Below are positions 8,606-16,613 of a DNA stretch of 64,000 nucleotides, in pieces (positions within the stretch are counted from its first letter, which is position 1; each line of letters begins with the position of its first letter). The translations under genes were made by a program, and so were the position numbers. A model generated the notes under the pieces. That model was given only the letters and a program-made list of their open reading frames with translations, did not search any database and was not told the DNA's origin. The stretch is from assembly GCA_049841135.1 (NCBI GenBank), contig JASGHK010000004.1, forward strand, positions 434,001 through 498,000, given 5' to 3'. The DNA is from JACRCT01 sp049841135. Its GTDB lineage: Bacteria; Myxococcota; Myxococcia; Myxococcales; UBA5297.

Positions 8606-9529
8606 TCAGCGTCGGCTCAGGGCGTAGGCGACGGCGATCTGCCCGGCCACTCTGGCGTTGGCGGTGAGGAGGGCGAGGTTCGCCTTCAGGCTCTCGCCGC
8701 CGGAGCGCTTGCTGACCTCGCCGAGCAGGAACGGCGTGATGGCCTTGCCGCTGATGCCCTGCCGCTGGGCCTGCGCGAGCGCCTCGCCGATGGCCTTGGC
8801 GATGACCGTGGGATCGGCCTCGGCCTCGGCGGGGATGGGGTTGGCGAAGATGACGCCGCCCTCGTCCAGCACGTCCCACCGGGCGCGCAGGAGCGCCGCC
8901 GCCTTGCCGGGGTCGCCCACGCTGTGCTCGAGCTTCTGCCCGCTCTTGCTGGTGTAGAACGCCGGGAACTCGCTCGTGCCGAACCCCACCACCGGCACGC
9001 CCATCGACTCCAGCGCCTCCAGCGTCTTGGGGATGTCGAGGATGGCCTTGGCGCCCGCGGTCACCACCGCCACCCGGCAGCGCGCGATGGCCGCGAGGTC
9101 CTGCGAGATGTCGAAGGTCTGCTCGGCCCCGCGGTGCACGCCGCCGATGCCGCCCGTGGCGAAGAGGTGGATGCCGGCGGCGTCGGCGATGGTGCAGGTG
9201 GCGGACACGGTCGTCGCGCCCCAGCTCCCCAGCGCCATGGCCGGCGCGAGGTCGCGCGCGCCCACCTTGGTGGTCTTGGTGGCGGGGTCGACCAGCCGGT
9301 CGATCTGCTCGCGGGTCAGCCCGGCCCAGGGCTCGCCGGCGATGATGGCGGTGACCGCCGGGACCGCACCGGCGTCGCGGACGGCCTGATCGCAGGCCTT
9401 CCAGGAGTCGAGGTTGTGCGGCGGCGGGAGCCCCTGGGCCAGCACCGAGGACTCCAGCGCGACCACGGGGCGACCCTCGGCGAGGGCCTGGGCGACTTCG
9501 GCACCGAGCTTGACGGCTTGCTTCTTCAT
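8606..9529 (-). CDS. psuG: pseudouridine-5'-phosphate glycosidase
   Basis: A 307-residue full-length PsuG. The enzyme cleaves the C-glycosidic bond of pseudouridine 5'-phosphate to uracil and ribose 5-phosphate (reversibly), recycling modified RNA nucleosides. Family landmarks are VALESSVLAQGLP (catalytic Glu region), TTKVGARDLAPAM, CTIADAAGIHLFATGGIGGVHRG and VVTAGAKAILDIPKT (the Lys that forms the Schiff-base intermediate in characterised members). No pseudouridine kinase (PsuK) gene lies next to it in this window, so the substrate would have to be phosphorylated by an enzyme encoded elsewhere. Confidence 0.94.
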   Translation of the reverse strand: MKKQAVKLGAEVAQALAEGRPVVALESSVLAQGLPPPHNLDSWKACDQAVRDAGAVPAVTAIIAGEPWAGLTREQIDRLVDPATKTTKVGARDLAPAMALGSWGATTVSATCTIADAAGIHLFATGGIGGVHRGAEQTFDISQDLAAIARCRVAVVTAGAKAILDIPKTLEALESMGVPVVGFGTSEFPAFYTSKSGQKLEHSVGDPGKAAALLRARWDVLDEGGVIFANPIPAEAEADPTVIAKAIGEALAQAQRQGISGKAITPFLLGEVSKRSGGESLKANLALLTANARVAGQIAVAYALSRR

Positions 9530-9646
9530 CGACGGCTCCTTCCGAGAAGGGCGCCATCCTAGCGATTCGAACGCCGAGCGCCACAGCGCTCTTCGCGGCT
9601 AGAATGCGCCCACGAACTGGCCGCTCATGGGGGAACAAAGGTCTTC

Positions 9647-11092
9647 ATGACGCTGACGAAGTCGTCCCTCGCCCGCCCCTTTCTTCTCGCCCTCACCGTC
9701 TTCATCGCCGCCTGCGGGAACGACCCCACGGGAAAGGCCGACGGTTCCCTGCCCCAAGCCGATGCCGAGCTCGCGGAGCTCGACGCGTCCGCTCCTGGCG
9801 TTGACGCCGACCTTGCGGCCCCCGACGCCGAGCTGGCGGCGCCCGACGCCGAGAGCCCGGGGGCTCCCGACGCCTCGCTCGAGTCACCGGATGCCGCGCT
9901 CCCTCCCGATGCGGAGACCCCGATCGCCCCCGACGCGACGCTCCCCGAGCCGCCCGACGCCGCCGCCGGCCTCGACGCCAGCGCGCCAGGCCTCGACGCC
10001 GCAGCTCCCGGCCCGGACGCCAGCGCGCCAGGCCTCGACGCCGCAGCTCCCGGCCCGGACGCCAGCGCGCCGGGCCTCGACGCCGCACGTCCACCCGGTC
10101 CCGACGCCGGCGCGCCTGGCCTCGACGCCGCAACTCCACCCGGCCCCGACGCCAGCGCGCCCGGCCTCGACGCCGCCACGCCGCCGGACGCGGCCGCCCC
10201 CTTGCCCGACGCCGCGACGCCCCCCGACGCGAGCGAGCCGGGGCCGGACGCAGGTCCGCAGGTCGCGACCCTGGTGCGCGTCATGGCGGCCAACCTCACC
10301 AGCGGCAACGGCCAGGACTACGACCCCGGACACGGCCTGCGGCTCATGCAGGGGATGCACCCGGACATCGTGGTCATCCAGGAGTTCAGCTACGGCGACG
10401 ACTCCGACGCGGCGATGCAGGAGATGGTCGACCAGGTCGGCGCGGGCTTCGCCTGGTGCCGCGAGTACGCCTCTCCCCCGCCGGCGGGGAGCATCCCCAA
10501 CGGCATCATCAGCCGCTGGCCCATCCTCGAATGCGGCCACTGGGAGGACACCCGCTCGCCCAACCGCGAATTCGCCTACGCGCGCATCGACTTGCCGGGC
10601 CCGGTCGATCTCTGGGCCGTGAGCGTGCACCTCCTCACCGCGGACGCGACCACCCGGAACAACGAGGCCGTGCAGCTCTTGACCTACCTCAACGCCAACA
10701 TCCCCGCGGGCGACTACGTGGTCCTGGGTGGCGACTTCAACACCGTCTCGTGGAACGAGAACGCCTTCGACACGCTCTCCGTCTTCTTCGACGTCGCGGA
10801 GCCGCACCCGGCCGACCAGAACGGCAACCCGTACACCAACACCGGGCGCACCAAGTCCTACGACCAGCTCCTGGCCAACCCGCGGCTGCACCTGCTCCAG
10901 GTGCCCACGGATATTGGTTCGCGCACGTTCCCGTCGGGCCTGGTCCTCGACAGCCGCATCTACACGCCGCTGTCGGAGATCTCGCCGGTGAAGAAGGGCG
11001 ACAGCGGCGCCTACACCGGCTCTTCGAGCGACCCGGACGTCGCGACCAACATGCAGCACATGGGGGTCGTGAAGGACTTCCTCATTCCTTGA
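9647..11092 (+). CDS. lipoprotein with Asp/Ala-Pro linker and endonuclease/exonuclease/phosphatase domain
   Basis: A 481-residue exported protein. The signal peptide ends in IAACGND, a lipobox. Residues ~25-205 are a low-complexity linker built from PDA/LDA units. The last ~275 residues are an EEP-fold hydrolase: VMAANLTSGNGQDY, PDIVVIQEF (metal-ligand Glu), WAVSVHLLTADATTRN and VVLGGDFNT (catalytic Asp/Asn). It ends MQHMGVVKDF where the family's SDHxPV motif would sit. It probably hydrolyses phosphodiesters or phosphomonoesters outside the cell. The linker may span the envelope. Substrate unknown. Confidence 0.82.
   Translation: MTLTKSSLARPFLLALTVFIAACGNDPTGKADGSLPQADAELAELDASAPGVDADLAAPDAELAAPDAESPGAPDASLESPDAALPPDAETPIAPDATLPEPPDAAAGLDASAPGLDAAAPGPDASAPGLDAAAPGPDASAPGLDAARPPGPDAGAPGLDAATPPGPDASAPGLDAATPPDAAAPLPDAATPPDASEPGPDAGPQVATLVRVMAANLTSGNGQDYDPGHGLRLMQGMHPDIVVIQEFSYGDDSDAAMQEMVDQVGAGFAWCREYASPPPAGSIPNGIISRWPILECGHWEDTRSPNREFAYARIDLPGPVDLWAVSVHLLTADATTRNNEAVQLLTYLNANIPAGDYVVLGGDFNTVSWNENAFDTLSVFFDVAEPHPADQNGNPYTNTGRTKSYDQLLANPRLHLLQVPTDIGSRTFPSGLVLDSRIYTPLSEISPVKKGDSGAYTGSSSDPDVATNMQHMGVVKDFLIP
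9975..10100 (+). repeat. 42-bp tandem repeat inside the lipoprotein linker
   Basis: Three near-identical 42-base units encode DASAPGLDAAAPGP-type segments of the EEP lipoprotein; more degenerate units flank them out to about 10250. Nucleotide identity between the units points to recent unit duplication, so linker length may differ between strains. Confidence 0.75.
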
Positions 11093-11209
11093 TCCGGGGA
11101 GCCGGAACCCGAGGGTGCCGGGGGCTTCGGACTTCGGGCTTCGGGTCAAGCTTCCGAGCTGCAGTGCCCGAGGTCCCTTCGTGACGTCTTTGCCGCGGCG
11201 GCAAGGACT

Positions 11210-11642
11210 TCACTGCGCCGCCTTGAGCGTCGGCAGCACCACCTTCGCCCAGTCGCGCAGCCCGGCCTCCAGCTCCGCTTCGCTCTTGCCGAGGTCGGTG
11301 CTGCTGGCCTCGCTGAGCACCAGCCGCCACGCCCCCGTCTCGATCTCCAGCCGTGCGTCGCACAGGTGGCTGCCGCAGCTCACGTCGAAGCGGTCGGCGG
11401 GGGCGCTGACCGCCTTGGGCATCCGGCGGACCTCGAGCTCGCGCCCGACGCTGAACGCGCCGGCGGGCCGGGTGCCGTCGAAGATCACGCGATCCTCGGA
11501 GGCCAGGGCGACGACGAAGCCCTTGGGATAGTCCACCGAGAACTTCGCACCCTTCCACGTGGCGGTTGGCGCCGCCTTCTGGCAGCCAGCGGCGAGCGAG
11601 AGCGCGGACAGCAGCGCCAGCAGCGGGGCGATCGATTCTCAT
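11210..11642 (-). CDS. small lipoprotein, start coupled to upstream gene (one frameshift)
   Basis: The likely start ATG (11642-11640) overlaps the TGA of the upstream gene (ATGA), implying translational coupling. The frame from this ATG reads MRI, then breaks near 11630. The next frame continues IAPLLALLSALSLAAGCQKAA, a textbook lipoprotein signal peptide with cysteine. It runs through FSVDYPKGFVVAL and DVSCGSHLCDARLEI to ...LPTLKAAQ at 11210. Expected length is about 143 residues. Family unknown. Because signal peptide and mature part are one coherent protein, I treat the break as an error or very recent mutation. It may work with the neighbouring outer-membrane-like protein. Confidence 0.62.
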
Positions 11643-12308
11643 TGGGCGATCCACGAGAGCAGGAAGGCCGCCAGGCTCAGGTCCACCTGCATCCCCACCG
11701 ACGCCATCACCTCGCGGGCCGAGCCCAGGCCGTAGCGCAGATCGAGGCGCAGTCCCCACGCGCCGTCCCAGTGGCGGCGGTCGTTGAACATCCGAGCCCC
11801 GAAGAAGAGCCCGGCGCTCAGTCCCGGCTGGAAGCCCAGCTCCTTGGAGTAGGTGCCGTAGCCGCCCACGGACGGGACGAGCGCGTTGGAGTTGCCCAGG
11901 GGGATCAGCAGCGAGCCGCCCAGGCCGAAGAGCCCCGCCACGCCCAGGCTCGCGAGATGGGCGCCCACCTCCAGGAACGGGCCGCCGCCGAGGCTCGCCG
12001 CGTCGGTCCGGCCCAGGATGGGCTCCCGGTCGCATCGCGAGCTGCACGCCCCCGGACCAGCCGCGCGTGTCGTTGGCGGCGGCACCCAGAAGAACGAAGG
12101 AGGCGTTGTACTGCGCGCTCGAGGCCTTGGGGGGCGGCGCTGGCTCCGGCTCGGTGGACGACGGCGCGCCCGGCGGCTCCGCGGCCGCGGCCACCGGCGC
12201 TGGCGCTGGCGCAGGCGCGGCTTCGGGCTCTGCCGCTGCCGCAGACGGGCCCTCCGTCGCGGCGAGCGCGACGAGCAGCGGCAGCAGGCAGAAGGGAGCG
12301 CTCGGCAT
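11639..12308 (-). CDS. probable outer-membrane beta-barrel protein (one frameshift)
   Basis: Starts MPSAPFCLLPLLVALAATEG, a signal peptide, followed by a Pro/Ala/Glu-rich tether of ~50 residues. Alternating amphipathic strands follow (NASFVLLGAAANDTRGWSGGVQL, FLEVGAHLASLGVAGLFGLG, GAWGLRLDLRYGLG, MQVDLSLAAFLLSWIAQ), typical of a porin-like barrel. The frame changes near 12040; inserting two bases at the CAGCTC site would give GVQLSRCDREPILGRTDA without a break. No precise family is assigned. Its stop overlaps the start of the small lipoprotein downstream. Confidence 0.6.
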
Positions 12309-12341
12309 CGCGGCGCAGTCTAGCCGTTCTCGCCGCGCACC

Positions 12342-14591
12342 TCAGCGGCGCAGGCTCCCGTGCATGACGGTGAGCTCCTGCAGCTCCTGGAGCTCGGCCT
12401 CGATGTCGTCGGCGGCGTCCTGGGCGTCGCGCATCGCCTTCTCGTTGGCGGGGATGCGCTTGGCCTCGAACCGCTTGCGCGCGTCCTCGAGCTTCTTCTG
12501 CGCCGCGGCGAGGTCCTTCTGGCGGGTGGCGGTGCGCTTGATCAGCTCGGCGTGGACCACGTCCTCGAGCGCCAGCTCGACCGCCGCGCTCTTGCCCTGC
12601 TCCATCGCCGCGACCTTCTTGGAGCCGCCGATGCAGTCCGGCCGGCGGACCGAGACGAAGCAGGCCTTGCCGGCAGGCACCAGCACCGTGGCCGGAGAGC
12701 GCAGCCCACTGGCGTTGCCGTCGACGTAGATCTCGGCGCCCGAGGGCAGGCTCTTGACCGCCACCTCGGCCGCGGGCACCAGCGTCACCGCCACGGCCGG
12801 CTCCTCGGAGTCGCGCACCGACACCTCGCGCGTGTGCGGCACGAAGCCCGCCTTCTTCACCACCACCTTGTGGGCGCCGCTCTTGAGGGCGCCGCTCCTG
12901 CCCGGCGCGGTGAACGCCGGCAGGTCGTCGACCTCGACCTCGGCGCCGGGCGGCTCGCTCGTGACCTGGATGCGCGCCGCCTTGACCAGCGCGGCCTCGA
13001 CCTTGTCGGCCTCGAGCGCCCTGGGCTCCATCTCGACCTGCCAGTCGAGGTGGTCGGCCAGCTTGAGGACGAAGGCGTGCTTGCGGCCGGCGGCGGTGAG
13101 CATCTTGGCCGGGGCCACCATCCCCGTGTCCACGCCGTCGACGAAGAGCTTGGCTCCGGGCGGCGTCGAGGTGACGAAGACCTGGACCTGCCCCGCGGGG
13201 ATCACCTCGGCCGCGGGCGTTGCGGGCTGGGACTTCCTGGCCGCCAGGAACCCGGCGCCGAAGAAGCCGCCGGCGCCGCACGCCACCGCGGTGACGGCGA
13301 CCAGGGCAATCGTCTTGCCCACCGAGGAGCGCGCCGGCGCTGGGGTGGCAAGAGCCTCGTCGGGCGGAGGCGTCGTCGCCGCGGCGGCGAACGAGGCATC
13401 CATCCGCGAAGGCTGGGAGGGTGGCGGCAGCCGCGGGACGGGCTCCGGCGCGACCGCTTGCTGGTCCGAGCCCCAGGCGTCGTCGGGCGAGAGCGGGAGG
13501 CTGCCGGGGTGCGCCTCCGCGGCGGCGGGCGACACCTCGACCTGGAGCGTCGAGCCCCGGTCCTCTTCGAGCAGCGCGCCGTCGGGCAGCTCCCCCTCGG
13601 TGGGGTCGAAGCCCAGGGTCTCGCGGTACCACTCGGGGAGATCCGGCCCGTCCCAGGTCGGCAGCTTGAGCCCGAGGTGCTGCAGCGTCTTGAACTCCTG
13701 ATCGACCACCGCGGCCGGGTGGTGGGAGCCGCGGCGCGCCAGCACCGCGTCGAAGGCGCGGCGCATTTCGTCGGCGCTGGAGTATCGGGCGGCCGGGTCG
13801 CGGGCCAGGGCGCGCGAGACCGCGTCCGCCAGGTCGAGCGGGACGTCGCGGGCCACCAGCGTCAGCGGCGCCGCCGGCTGCTCGTAGACGTCGTCGAGCT
13901 CGGTCAGCGTCGAGGCCAGGAACGGGCCCTTGCCGGCGACGAGCTCCCAGAGCACCGCCCCCAGCGAGAAGAGGTCGCTGCGCCCGTCGGGCTCGCGGCC
14001 GCTCACCAGCTGCTCGGGGGCCACGTAGTAGGAGGTCTGCACCCCGCCCTGGTCGGTGCGCGTGGCCGGCTCGAGCAGGCCGCGGCCCCGCGCGAAGGCG
14101 AAGCCCACGGTCTTCACGACACCGCCCTCGGCCACGACGATGTGCTTGGGCGAGAGATTGGAGTGGACCAGCTTGAGCGGACGGCCGTCCGGGCTGTTGC
14201 GCGAGTGCGCGTGGGCCAGCCCCGCGCAGACCTGGCTGGCGACGGCGGCCACGAACTCGTAGCTCAGGCGGCGGCGCGCCCGGGTCGCGGCCGAGAGCAG
14301 GTCGCTCAGCGGCACGCAGGAGAGCGCCTCGGTCACCACGAAGCAGCGCCCGGCGTCGACGCCGAAGTCCAGGGGCCGCAGGATGCCGGGGTGGAGCGTG
14401 GGCGCGGTGGCCTTGGCCTCGGCGCAGAACGGTCCGGTCCGCTCCGGCGTCGCCGGTGGGTGGAGGATTTTGACGATCACCCGCCGCTGAGGTCCGCCGC
14501 TCTCGATCTGCGCGAGGTGGACCTCGCCGGCCTGGCAGGCCACGAGCCGGCGCAAGGAGCGGTACTTGCCGAAGAGGAGTTCCTGGGCCAT
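12342..14591 (-). CDS. membrane Ser/Thr kinase-like protein with PEGA repeats; probable pseudokinase
   Basis: A 749-residue protein starting MAQELLFGKYR. Residues ~8-280 form a Hanks-type kinase fold: beta-3 Lys41 in VIVKIL, YYVAPEQLVSG and SDLFSLGAVLWEL are present. The catalytic loop reads LVHSNLSPKH instead of HRDLKPxN, and the DFG motif is replaced by GFA (residues ~163-165), so the catalytic base and metal ligands are lost. A Pro-rich linker, one membrane helix (SVGKTIALVAVTAVACGAGG) and three PEGA-like repeats (VTSTPPGAKLFVDG, VTSEPPGAEVEVDD, VKSLPSGAEIYVDG) follow, then a C-terminal coiled coil. The layout resembles myxobacterial kinases, but phosphotransfer looks unlikely; a scaffold role is inferred. 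Confidence 0.85.
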   Translation of the reverse strand: MAQELLFGKYRSLRRLVACQAGEVHLAQIESGGPQRRVIVKILHPPATPERTGPFCAEAKATAPTLHPGILRPLDFGVDAGRCFVVTEALSCVPLSDLLSAATRARRRLSYEFVAAVASQVCAGLAHAHSRNSPDGRPLKLVHSNLSPKHIVVAEGGVVKTVGFAFARGRGLLEPATRTDQGGVQTSYYVAPEQLVSGREPDGRSDLFSLGAVLWELVAGKGPFLASTLTELDDVYEQPAAPLTLVARDVPLDLADAVSRALARDPAARYSSADEMRRAFDAVLARRGSHHPAAVVDQEFKTLQHLGLKLPTWDGPDLPEWYRETLGFDPTEGELPDGALLEEDRGSTLQVEVSPAAAEAHPGSLPLSPDDAWGSDQQAVAPEPVPRLPPPSQPSRMDASFAAAATTPPPDEALATPAPARSSVGKTIALVAVTAVACGAGGFFGAGFLAARKSQPATPAAEVIPAGQVQVFVTSTPPGAKLFVDGVDTGMVAPAKMLTAAGRKHAFVLKLADHLDWQVEMEPRALEADKVEAALVKAARIQVTSEPPGAEVEVDDLPAFTAPGRSGALKSGAHKVVVKKAGFVPHTREVSVRDSEEPAVAVTLVPAAEVAVKSLPSGAEIYVDGNASGLRSPATVLVPAGKACFVSVRRPDCIGGSKKVAAMEQGKSAAVELALEDVVHAELIKRTATRQKDLAAAQKKLEDARKRFEAKRIPANEKAMRDAQDAADDIEAELQELQELTVMHGSLRR

Positions 14592-14870
14592 TCCCCACCG
14601 AGGATCGAAGGAGGCGCGACGGCACCACGGGTGAATGCGGCTGTCAAGCGAGCGCCCGCTCGCGAGGGCAGCAACGGACCGCGCTCGTTCGGGTCGGCCG
14701 CTTCCAGCCGTGCTCGCACCTCGACTCGACGGCACTGCCTCAGGCCTCCGAGGGCGCACCGCCCCAGGGCTCGAGGTCCGCGACCGCCTTTATGCGCATT
14801 TTCTGGCGCCGCGGACCGGAACGAATTGCCGCCAGTTATTCTGTAGTTGCCGCGTCCTCCGCCGTCACAC

Positions 14871-14909
14871 TTGACAGCCAATGCGCATCTTTCGTACTAG
14901 ATGCGCATT
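14871..14909 (+). promoter_or_regulatory. probable ArgR-controlled promoter with paired ARG boxes
   Basis: A TTGACA -35-like element (14871-14876) is followed by an inverted repeat (14880-14909): AATGCGCATCT, an 8-base spacer, then AGATGCGCATT. Each arm contains the palindrome ATGCGCAT (14881-14888 and 14901-14908), 20 bases apart or about two helical turns, as expected for tandem ARG boxes bound by an ArgR hexamer. A third ATGCGCAT lies at 14792-14799. The pair covers the -10 region (TACTAG, weak) ahead of argR, whose ATG is at 14933. Autoregulation and control of the whole arginine operon is inferred. Confidence 0.65.
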
Positions 14910-14932
14910 CAAACCACCGAGGGAGCGGGGGC

Positions 14933-15397
14933 ATGCCAGACAACACAAGCCACTGGGCCGAACGACAGGCCGCCATTCGAGAGCTGCTCGCGGCGCAGCC
15001 CATCCGCAGCCAGGGCGAGCTGATCGAGGAGCTCAGGATGCGCGGCTTCGACTCCACCCAGTCGTCGATTTCCCGCGACCTCACCGAGCTGCACGCGGTG
15101 AAGGTGGGCGGCCGCTACGTGCTCGAGCCGCCAGCCAGCGCGAGCTCGGAGCTCGTCGAGGCCGCCCCGTACGTGCGCGAGCTCGCCGCCGCCGGCCCGA
15201 ACCTGCTCGTCATCAAGACCCCTGCGGCGCGCGCCGCGCTGGTGGCGGTGGCCATCGACGGCGCGCGCTGGCCGGAGGTGGTCGGGACCGTGGCCGGCGA
15301 CGACACCCTCTTCCTCGCCACCGCCGATCGCCGCGCGCAGGCGGTCGTCGAGGCCCGCCTCGCGTCGCTCGTGAAGGAGCATGCCCATGCCAGCTAG
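14933..15397 (+). CDS. argR: arginine repressor
   Basis: A 154-residue ArgR/AhrC. The N-terminal winged helix contains SQGELIEELRMRGFDSTQSS and SRDLTELHAVKVGG. The C-terminal hexamerisation and arginine-binding domain contains VVGTVAGDDTLFLAT. It senses L-arginine and represses biosynthesis genes through ARG boxes. It is the first gene of the arginine operon and its 3' end overlaps the start of argG. Start chosen at ATG 14933 behind a GGGAGCGGGGG ribosome site. Confidence 0.94.
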   Translation: MPDNTSHWAERQAAIRELLAAQPIRSQGELIEELRMRGFDSTQSSISRDLTELHAVKVGGRYVLEPPASASSELVEAAPYVRELAAAGPNLLVIKTPAARAALVAVAIDGARWPEVVGTVAGDDTLFLATADRRAQAVVEARLASLVKEHAHAS

Positions 15398-16613
15398 CAA
15401 GCGGACGATCGTCCTCGCCTTCTCCGGCGGCCTCGACACCTCCTTCTGCGTTCCCTGGCTCATGGAGAAGCACGGCTGCGAGGTGGTCACCGTCACCGTC
15501 GACACCGGCGGCCTCGACGACGCCGCACGCGCCCGCCTGGCCGAGCGCTCCCGTGAGCTGGGCGCGGCCGACCACGTCCTCGTCGACGGGCGCGACGCCT
15601 TCTTCCAGGAGACCCTGCGCTTCCTGGTGATGGGCAACGTGCTCAAGGGCCAGGTCTACCCCCTGTGCGTCGGCGCCGAGCGCGGCCTGCAGGCGCGGTT
15701 CGTGGCCGAGGCGGCGCGCCGCCTGGGCGCCAGCGCCGTCGCCCACGGCTCCACCGCCGCCGGCAACGACCAGGTCCGCTTCGAGGTCGCGCTGCGCACC
15801 CTCGCGCCCGAGCTGGAGATCCTCGCGCCGGTGCGCGACGAGGGCTTCTCCCGCGAGCAGGAGATCGCCTTCCTCACCGCGCACGGGGTCAAGGTCGACG
15901 CGACGCGCGCCGCCTACTCCATCAACCAGGGCCTGTGGGGCGTGACCATCGGCGGGCGCGAGACCACCGACACCGTCGAGGGGCTGCCGGAGTCGGCCTG
16001 GGTCCTCTCCGCCGGGGCCTTCGAGAAGCCGCGCCCGTCCGAGCGGCATCGCCTCGCCTTCGAGCTTGGCGTGCCCTCCAGCCTCGACGGCGAGCAGCTC
16101 GCGCCGGTCGACCTCATCGACCGCCTCAGCGCGCTCGCCGCGCCCTTCGGCATCGGCCGCGGCATCCACCTGGGCGACACCATCTTCGGGCTCAAGGGTC
16201 GGGTGGCCTTCGAGGCGCCCGCGGCGGTGGTGCTGGTGCAGGCGCACCGCGAGCTGGAGAAGCTGGTGCTCACCGCGCGCCAGCAGCGGGTCAAGGACTC
16301 GCTCTCGACGACCTACGGCGACCTGGTGCACGAGGGCCAGTTCCTCGAGCCCGCCTGCCGCGACATCGAGGCGCTGCTGCTCTCCAGCCAGCGGCGCGTC
16401 AGCGGCGAGGTGAAGGTGCTCTTCCAGCCCGGGAGCGCCTTCGTCGAGGGCGTCTCGTCGCCCTTCTCGCTCCGCGCGGCCTCGCGCGGCGTCTACGGCG
16501 AGGCCGCCGGCGAGTGGACCGCCGCCGACGCCCGCGGCTTCTCGCGCATGCTCGCCCTGCCCGGGATGCTCCACGCCCGCGCCGGCCGCACCGACGGGGA
16601 GGAGGGCCGTTGA
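15381..16613 (+). CDS. argG: argininosuccinate synthase
   Basis: A 410-residue enzyme that joins citrulline and aspartate using ATP to make argininosuccinate. The PP-loop motif is IVLAFSGGLDTSF. Further family landmarks are CVGAERGLQARFVAEAA, VAHGSTAAGNDQVRFE, ITIGG-like GVTIGGRETTDTVEGLP and the C-terminal GEVKVLFQPGSAFVEG. Two in-frame ATGs (15381, 15387) are possible; either overlaps the end of argR. The product feeds ArgH encoded at the end of the operon. Confidence 0.95.
   Translation: MPMPASKRTIVLAFSGGLDTSFCVPWLMEKHGCEVVTVTVDTGGLDDAARARLAERSRELGAADHVLVDGRDAFFQETLRFLVMGNVLKGQVYPLCVGAERGLQARFVAEAARRLGASAVAHGSTAAGNDQVRFEVALRTLAPELEILAPVRDEGFSREQEIAFLTAHGVKVDATRAAYSINQGLWGVTIGGRETTDTVEGLPESAWVLSAGAFEKPRPSERHRLAFELGVPSSLDGEQLAPVDLIDRLSALAAPFGIGRGIHLGDTIFGLKGRVAFEAPAAVVLVQAHRELEKLVLTARQQRVKDSLSTTYGDLVHEGQFLEPACRDIEALLLSSQRRVSGEVKVLFQPGSAFVEGVSSPFSLRAASRGVYGEAAGEWTAADARGFSRMLALPGMLHARAGRTDGEEGR

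Noticed and set aside
9702..11149. Antisense frames opposite the EEP lipoprotein repeats
   Set aside because: Ser/Ala/Gly repeats mirror the 42-base tandem units; no ribosome site or family motif.
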